From an uncultured Saprospiraceae bacterium (lineage in GTDB: Bacteria; Bacteroidota; Bacteroidia; Chitinophagales; Saprospiraceae), in the NCBI GenBank assembly GCA_937952155.1, contig CALFYH010000250.1:1-10509 (forward strand): a stretch of DNA of 10,509 nt, read 5' to 3'. Below are positions 6,550-10,509 of the stretch, one piece after another. A program made the position numbers and the translations under genes. The notes under the pieces were generated by a model. That model saw only the letters and a list, made by a program, of their open reading frames with translations. It searched no databases and was not told where the DNA came from. Each line of letters begins with the position of its first letter. The first letter of the stretch is position 1.

Positions 6550-6557
6550 TAAAGGTA
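6550..6557 (-). promoter_or_regulatory. Candidate -7 box for comM
   Basis: The minus strand reads TACCTTTA, seven of eight positions compatible with TAnnTTTG, 17 bases before the chosen comM start. It lies within the longer reading frame, which argues against the upstream Met at 6562. Confidence 0.35.
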
Positions 6558-6681
6558 AACACTATTGTGTAAACAGAAATATTTTTTTCATAATTTTCAC
6601 ATTTTGGTTAATTAAAATATCCTTATTAAAATTATGAATCCTTACAAAACCAGATTTTGTTTATAACAACTATTTTATCAA

Positions 6682-9600
6682 TTATTTTTTGTCAGGCCAT
6701 CTACCAGGGGTATAAGGTGCTTTGTTTTTGTTTAATTGTGCTTCTATAACTTCGACTTGTGTGTCTAGATTTTTTATCAAAGTATATACATCACGATATT
6801 GCCGTTCTGCTAAATTGTAATCATCCATGAATGTTTTAGGTATTTCCGATGTACTATTCCAAATACTATACATAATTCCATAAAGACGATCGTTAATCGA
6901 AGATTTTGTTTCAAACTCTCTACTTCCAAGCGTTCGGTCTCCATTGAGTTTTGTTTTTATAGGCTCAATGGTCTTTTTAATATCGTATATGCGTGTCAAT
7001 AATTCAGACGCTGGTGCTGGCATATCAATAATTGCAAGTTCAGCATTTTTAATTCTTGATTCTATTTGGTCTAACAGATCATTTGTAGCACTCAATTCTT
7101 TGCTGAGATCGCTCACTTTTTTATAAAATGCAACATTGACAGCCATATCTTTTGCTGGCAAGCTTGATTGGTTCAACAATTTGACATTAAATGACACTGG
7201 GCCAACCAACTGTTCAATTTTACCATCAAAAACTTTAGACATCGACACCTGATACATTCCTGGATTTACCAAGTGCCCTTGTGGTGCCGAACCAAACAAT
7301 TGGTCAGGTGCTGGCGTATGTCTGCCTTCTACAGGATCTGCAGGAGCATAACGGAGATCCCAAGTCATTCTATGCAAGCCTTTGCTAGCTGACTCTTTGA
7401 GATGTCGCACCACATGTCCTTGTGCATCTGTAATAGTAAAAAGCAGGTAAGGATCTGCTTGTGTATCTTCCATCCTTAAGCTGTCTAACGAAGGGTAATA
7501 AACGTCTATATTTTGCTCATTGTTCTTTTTCTCTTTTTCTTTTCGAATTGCTTTTAATTTCTTAATATCATCTTTCAAGTAATACGTTATAACTGCGCCT
7601 ACTACGGGATTTGGTGAACTGAAATAGCTACTGCCCAAATGACCTTTATCTCTCAGGCCTAAAGGCAATCGTGGGATATACATAAGTGCATCTTTTATTG
7701 GTGCTATTAAAGCTACATTATTCAAATCATCCTTTTTAATACTTCGAAGCGGTGTATAATCATCCAAAATATAAAACCCACGACCAAATGTCCCTAAAAC
7801 TAGGTCATTTTCTCTACGCTGGATTTCAATATCTCTTACTGCAATAGTAGGTAATCCGCTGCCTAGTTTGATCCAATTGCTACCGCCATTAGATGTGAAA
7901 AAGCAACCAAATTCAGTACCCACAAATAGTAAATCTTTATCTACATGATCTTCGGCAATGGTATAGACACTTCCTCTTTCTGGTAAATCGGACGCTATAC
8001 TTCTCCAGGCTCGTCCAGCATCTGTAGTCTTCAGCACATAGGGCTTAAAGTCACCATATCTGTGATGATTAAAACAAACATAGGCAGTATTTTTATCATG
8101 TTGTGAAGCAATAATCTGGTGCACATAACTCATAGAAGGCACACCAGGTAGATTGTCAAATTTCGTCCAATTTTTGCCGCCATCCTGGGATAAATGAATA
8201 AGGCCATCATCAGTTCCGACCCAAAGTATGTTTTCGTCTAGTTTGGATTCTGCTATACTCGTAGTTTGTCCGAAGATATCAGTGCTACCATTTTTTGCAA
8301 TGGCATCTACTGACCAGACTCTACCCATGACTTCGATTTTGTTCCTATCTATTTGTCTGCTTAGATCTGGGCTGATTACTTTCCAACTATTGCCTTGGTC
8401 ATCGGTTCTGAAAACTTTATTGGCACCGAAATACAGTCTTTTGTTATCAAACTGGCTAATAAGAAGTGGTGCATCCCAATTCCATCTGTAAGCTGGTTCA
8501 TTTTCTCCTTCAGTAGGTTTAATGGATAGATATTCTCCATTTTTGCGGTCAAACCTAACTAATCCACCATATTGACTTTGAGCATAAATGATATTTGGAT
8601 TGGATTGATCGACTTGGGTTTCAAAACCATCTCCTACCGAAGTCACATAACAATCACTATTAACGATACCATTCAAAGAAGTAGTACGACTTGGAATGGC
8701 TAAGCTCAGATTGTCTTGTGTACCTCCATGAACTGTATAGAATGGATATTCATTGTCTGTACTGACTTTATAAAATTGTGTGACAGGTAGATTATCTTTA
8801 AAGTGATAAGATTTTGCGTGATCGTAGGTTTCATACACGCCACCATCGCAGCCTACTAATAAGTGATTTGCATCTTTTGGGTTCACCCAAATAGCATGGT
8901 TGTCTATATGTTTGTTGATTTCACCGAGATTGGAGAAACTTTTTCCACCATCATAACTAACCTTAAAGTAGGTGTCTGTTATAAATAATTTATCGGCATT
9001 GTGCGGATCACATGTTACTTCCTGATAATAATTGCCCGAAGTAGATGTTCCACTCCTTTTTTCCCAACTTGCACCTTTGTTTACCGAACGATATACGCCA
9101 CCTTTACCATCTTTGGCTTCTACTACAGCATACAAAATATCGGGATTCACAGAACTTATATCAAGGCCAATCCTACCAATATCTCCTGAAGGTAGGCCTC
9201 CTTCCATTTTGGTCCAAGTGGTACCACCGTCTGTAGATTTGAAGAGTGCAGATTCGGGTCCACCACCGATATAAGTAAATACCTTTCGCATACGCTGATG
9301 GAAGGCAGCATATAAAATATTGTGATCTCTAGGATCCATGACCAAATCATTGCATCCAGTATAAGTGCTCACAGATTTTACACAAGTCCAAGTTGTACCG
9401 CCATCTGTGGATTTATAAACTCCGCGTTCTCCACCTTCGCTCCAAACCGGTCCGTAAGCACCAACAAAAATTGTATTTGGGTTTGTAGGATCTACAATGA
9501 TTTGGGATATATGCTCAGATGTTTTCAGCCCCATATTTTTCCAAGACTTGCCACCATCGGTACTTTTGTACACACCATCGCCATAAGCCACCGACCGCTG

Positions 9601-9996
9601 ATTGTTGTTTTCGCCAGTGCCCACCCAAACAGTACTGCTATTGGTGGGATCTATTGTAACACAACCTATAGAGTATGATCCTTCATCATCAAAAACAGGT
9701 TCGTATGTGACTCCGCGATTGGTGGTTTTCCAAACACCACCAGAAGATGATGCTACATAATATTCGCTGTGATTATTTGGATTTACAGCAAAATCTGAAA
9801 TACGTCCCGAAGTGACCGCTGGTCCTATAGACCTAAATTTTAAAGCTGAGAAGGTGGATGAATTATACAGTTCGTCTTTTTTAGTATCTGTAGTAGAATT
9901 ATTTTTGGTGTTATTTTTATCTGTTTTCTTTTGGCTGAATGTATTGAATGTACATGTAAGGCTAAAAACAAGCATCCATAATATTGGTCTGTGCAT
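6682..9996 (-). CDS. Large exported Asp-box (BNR/VPS10-sortilin-like) beta-propeller protein
   Basis: A 1104-residue protein with a Sec signal peptide (hydrophobic stretch 4-20, likely cleaved before Gln22 in NTFSQKK). A Lys/Asn/Thr-rich linker follows to about 42. At least ten Asp-box-like motifs (S-x-D-x-G-x-x-W) follow. The best are KSTDGGKSW (144), KSTDGGTTW (195 and 253), SYDGGKSF (347), TDDQGNSW (531), LSQDGGKNW (602) and KTTDAGRAW (656). They fall in two clusters, 89-354 and 529-708, suggesting two propellers. After GTFGRGFYILDDYTPLR (735-751) comes an Ig/FlgD-like domain (GLHRMTWDLR near 873, PGMYQV near 912), then a helical, coiled-coil-prone tail (about 955-1092). Databases often call such proteins glycosyl hydrolases or sortilins, but no catalytic residues can be assigned. 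It probably acts in the periplasm or at the cell surface. No recognisable type IX secretion C-terminal domain is present. Confidence 0.9.
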   Translation of the reverse strand: MHRPILWMLVFSLTCTFNTFSQKKTDKNNTKNNSTTDTKKDELYNSSTFSALKFRSIGPAVTSGRISDFAVNPNNHSEYYVASSSGGVWKTTNRGVTYEPVFDDEGSYSIGCVTIDPTNSSTVWVGTGENNNQRSVAYGDGVYKSTDGGKSWKNMGLKTSEHISQIIVDPTNPNTIFVGAYGPVWSEGGERGVYKSTDGGTTWTCVKSVSTYTGCNDLVMDPRDHNILYAAFHQRMRKVFTYIGGGPESALFKSTDGGTTWTKMEGGLPSGDIGRIGLDISSVNPDILYAVVEAKDGKGGVYRSVNKGASWEKRSGTSTSGNYYQEVTCDPHNADKLFITDTYFKVSYDGGKSFSNLGEINKHIDNHAIWVNPKDANHLLVGCDGGVYETYDHAKSYHFKDNLPVTQFYKVSTDNEYPFYTVHGGTQDNLSLAIPSRTTSLNGIVNSDCYVTSVGDGFETQVDQSNPNIIYAQSQYGGLVRFDRKNGEYLSIKPTEGENEPAYRWNWDAPLLISQFDNKRLYFGANKVFRTDDQGNSWKVISPDLSRQIDRNKIEVMGRVWSVDAIAKNGSTDIFGQTTSIAESKLDENILWVGTDDGLIHLSQDGGKNWTKFDNLPGVPSMSYVHQIIASQHDKNTAYVCFNHHRYGDFKPYVLKTTDAGRAWRSIASDLPERGSVYTIAEDHVDKDLLFVGTEFGCFFTSNGGSNWIKLGSGLPTIAVRDIEIQRRENDLVLGTFGRGFYILDDYTPLRSIKKDDLNNVALIAPIKDALMYIPRLPLGLRDKGHLGSSYFSSPNPVVGAVITYYLKDDIKKLKAIRKEKEKKNNEQNIDVYYPSLDSLRMEDTQADPYLLFTITDAQGHVVRHLKESASKGLHRMTWDLRYAPADPVEGRHTPAPDQLFGSAPQGHLVNPGMYQVSMSKVFDGKIEQLVGPVSFNVKLLNQSSLPAKDMAVNVAFYKKVSDLSKELSATNDLLDQIESRIKNAELAIIDMPAPASELLTRIYDIKKTIEPIKTKLNGDRTLGSREFETKSSINDRLYGIMYSIWNSTSEIPKTFMDDYNLAERQYRDVYTLIKNLDTQVEVIEAQLNKNKAPYTPGRWPDKK

Positions 9997-10019
9997 TGTG
10001 GGTAAAATTTATGATTATA

Positions 10020-10047
10020 CAAATAAAACAAAGTGAAGGTAATCAAA
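10020..10047 (-). promoter_or_regulatory. Weak candidate promoter for the Asp-box protein gene
   Basis: The minus strand reads TTTATTTG (complement of 10020-10027), one mismatch to TAnnTTTG, 23 bases before the start codon. A TTTG at 10044-10047 lies upstream, but the 16-base spacing is shorter than the usual 19-21. The surrounding DNA is very AT-rich, so chance matches are common. Confidence 0.25.
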
Positions 10048-10186
10048 AGGATATAAAAAGAAAAAATTAATTCGACCAAAATATTAAATATAACGACCTC
10101 ATCAAAGTTTGAAATTTATAATGAAAGGATTTCAACAATTTATTAATATAATGCACTACTTATTAAATTTCATATAACACTGAAGA

Positions 10187-10509
10187 TCAATTAATTCTAT
10201 ATGCTATCCCCAATTGTTCGAGGCTTTCAATAAATTGATAATCCGCTGAGATTTTCATTTGAGTTGCAACCAAGTCGATGCCAGTATCTTCGGCATCATC
10301 TACGATTTTGAGTTTTAGCATATGCGGACCTACTTTTTCATTACAAATTTGTTCTAGCTCATGAATCAAATGATCATTTATAGTATGGAGTGGCAATTTA
10401 ATTGTTAATGATTTTGTCAATAATTTTCCGATAGTGTCCAGCATCCTGATATCCCGTACATTAAAGAAAAATCTGTCTTGCGTGTATCCTTTGTCGTTAA
10501 TGCCCTCTA
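10187..10509 (-). CDS. dnaE: DNA polymerase III alpha subunit, C-terminal fragment (5' end outside window)
   Basis: The reading frame is open from the TGA at 10187-10189 to the right edge, about 106 codons, so the Met at 10442-10444 is internal and not the start. The visible sequence RFFFNVRDIRMLDTIGKLL, then SLTIKLPLHTINDHLIHELE, IVDDAEDTGIDLVA and a final LEQLGIAYRIN matches my recollection of the extreme C-terminus of Bacteroidota DnaE. In that region an OB-fold domain passes into a final 'F-K-V-x-D-I-x-L-L' plus 'SLTL-I-PL' segment. DnaE is the replicative polymerase subunit that extends DNA. Only the end is visible, with no catalytic residues, so the name rests on this tail pattern. The 190-base gap to the next gene suggests it is not in an operon with the Asp-box gene. 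Confidence 0.72.
   Translation of the reverse strand, partial: EGINDKGYTQDRFFFNVRDIRMLDTIGKLLTKSLTIKLPLHTINDHLIHELEQICNEKVGPHMLKLKIVDDAEDTGIDLVATQMKISADYQFIESLEQLGIAYRIN

Noticed and set aside
6644..6660. Inverted repeat ACAAAA/TTTTGT just past the Asp-box gene stop
   Set aside because: The stem has one G-C pair per arm and is not followed by a T-run on the minus strand, so it is not a convincing terminator.
9322..9678. 118-codon plus-strand frame
   Set aside because: It lies wholly antisense to the Asp-box protein; its Cys/His/Ile-rich composition is what the reverse strand of repeated Asp-box codons gives.
9840..10079. 79-codon minus-strand frame with a hydrophobic beginning
   Set aside because: It runs through the AT-rich leader and then overlaps the Asp-box gene start in another frame. 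The hydrophobicity comes from T-rich codons, and no start context or homology pattern is visible.
10109..10135. Inverted repeat TTGAAAT/ATTTCAA in the dnaE/Asp-box intergenic region
   Set aside because: Seven AT-rich pairs with a 13-base loop and no T-run on the minus strand; this fits chance in AT-rich DNA.
1..10509. Mobile element, phage, CRISPR, tRNA/rRNA or defence-system content
   Set aside because: No transposase, integrase, spaced repeat array, cloverleaf sequence or defence-type domain was seen on either strand.

Overview
The window looks like ordinary chromosomal DNA from an AT-rich member of the Bacteroidota, probably of the Saprospiria/Sphingobacteria/Cytophaga type. Three things support this. 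Several starts have a TAnnTTTG-type -7 box about 14-21 bases upstream. There is little Shine-Dalgarno sequence, only A-rich leaders. The gene families also fit: a DUF4249-like lipoprotein, a large Asp-box (BNR/VPS10-like) exported protein and a Bacteroidota-style DnaE C-terminus. No tRNA, rRNA, CRISPR array, insertion sequence, phage gene or toxin-antitoxin pair was seen, and no stretch without a gene exceeds 300 bases.

Layout, left to right. A lipoprotein gene (20-1042, minus) diverges from tpiA (1194-1949, plus). A second, 177-residue lipoprotein gene (2100-2633, plus) follows and meets a two-gene minus-strand operon tail to tail. That operon is a class III PLP aminotransferase (3333-4535) followed two bases later by a spermidine-synthase-like methyltransferase (2647-3330). 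A divergent intergenic region with a 9-bp inverted repeat precedes a 56-residue lipoprotein gene made largely of AAPVE repeats (4700-4870, plus). Two hairpin-plus-T-run terminators separate it from a ComM/YifB AAA+ ATPase gene (4976-6532, minus). Further right, both on the minus strand, are a 1104-residue exported Asp-box protein (6682-9996) and the 3' end of dnaE (10187 to the window edge).

The genes do not form one pathway. tpiA is glycolytic housekeeping, comM and dnaE belong to DNA metabolism, and three lipoproteins plus the Asp-box protein belong to the cell envelope. The only obvious functional unit is the aminotransferase/methyltransferase-like pair, whose substrate cannot be told from sequence. 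I found no clearly novel multi-gene system. The items most worth a second look are the small AAPVE-repeat lipoprotein with its upstream inverted repeat, the aminotransferase/SpeE-like pair, and the two-propeller Asp-box protein without a recognisable secretion tail.
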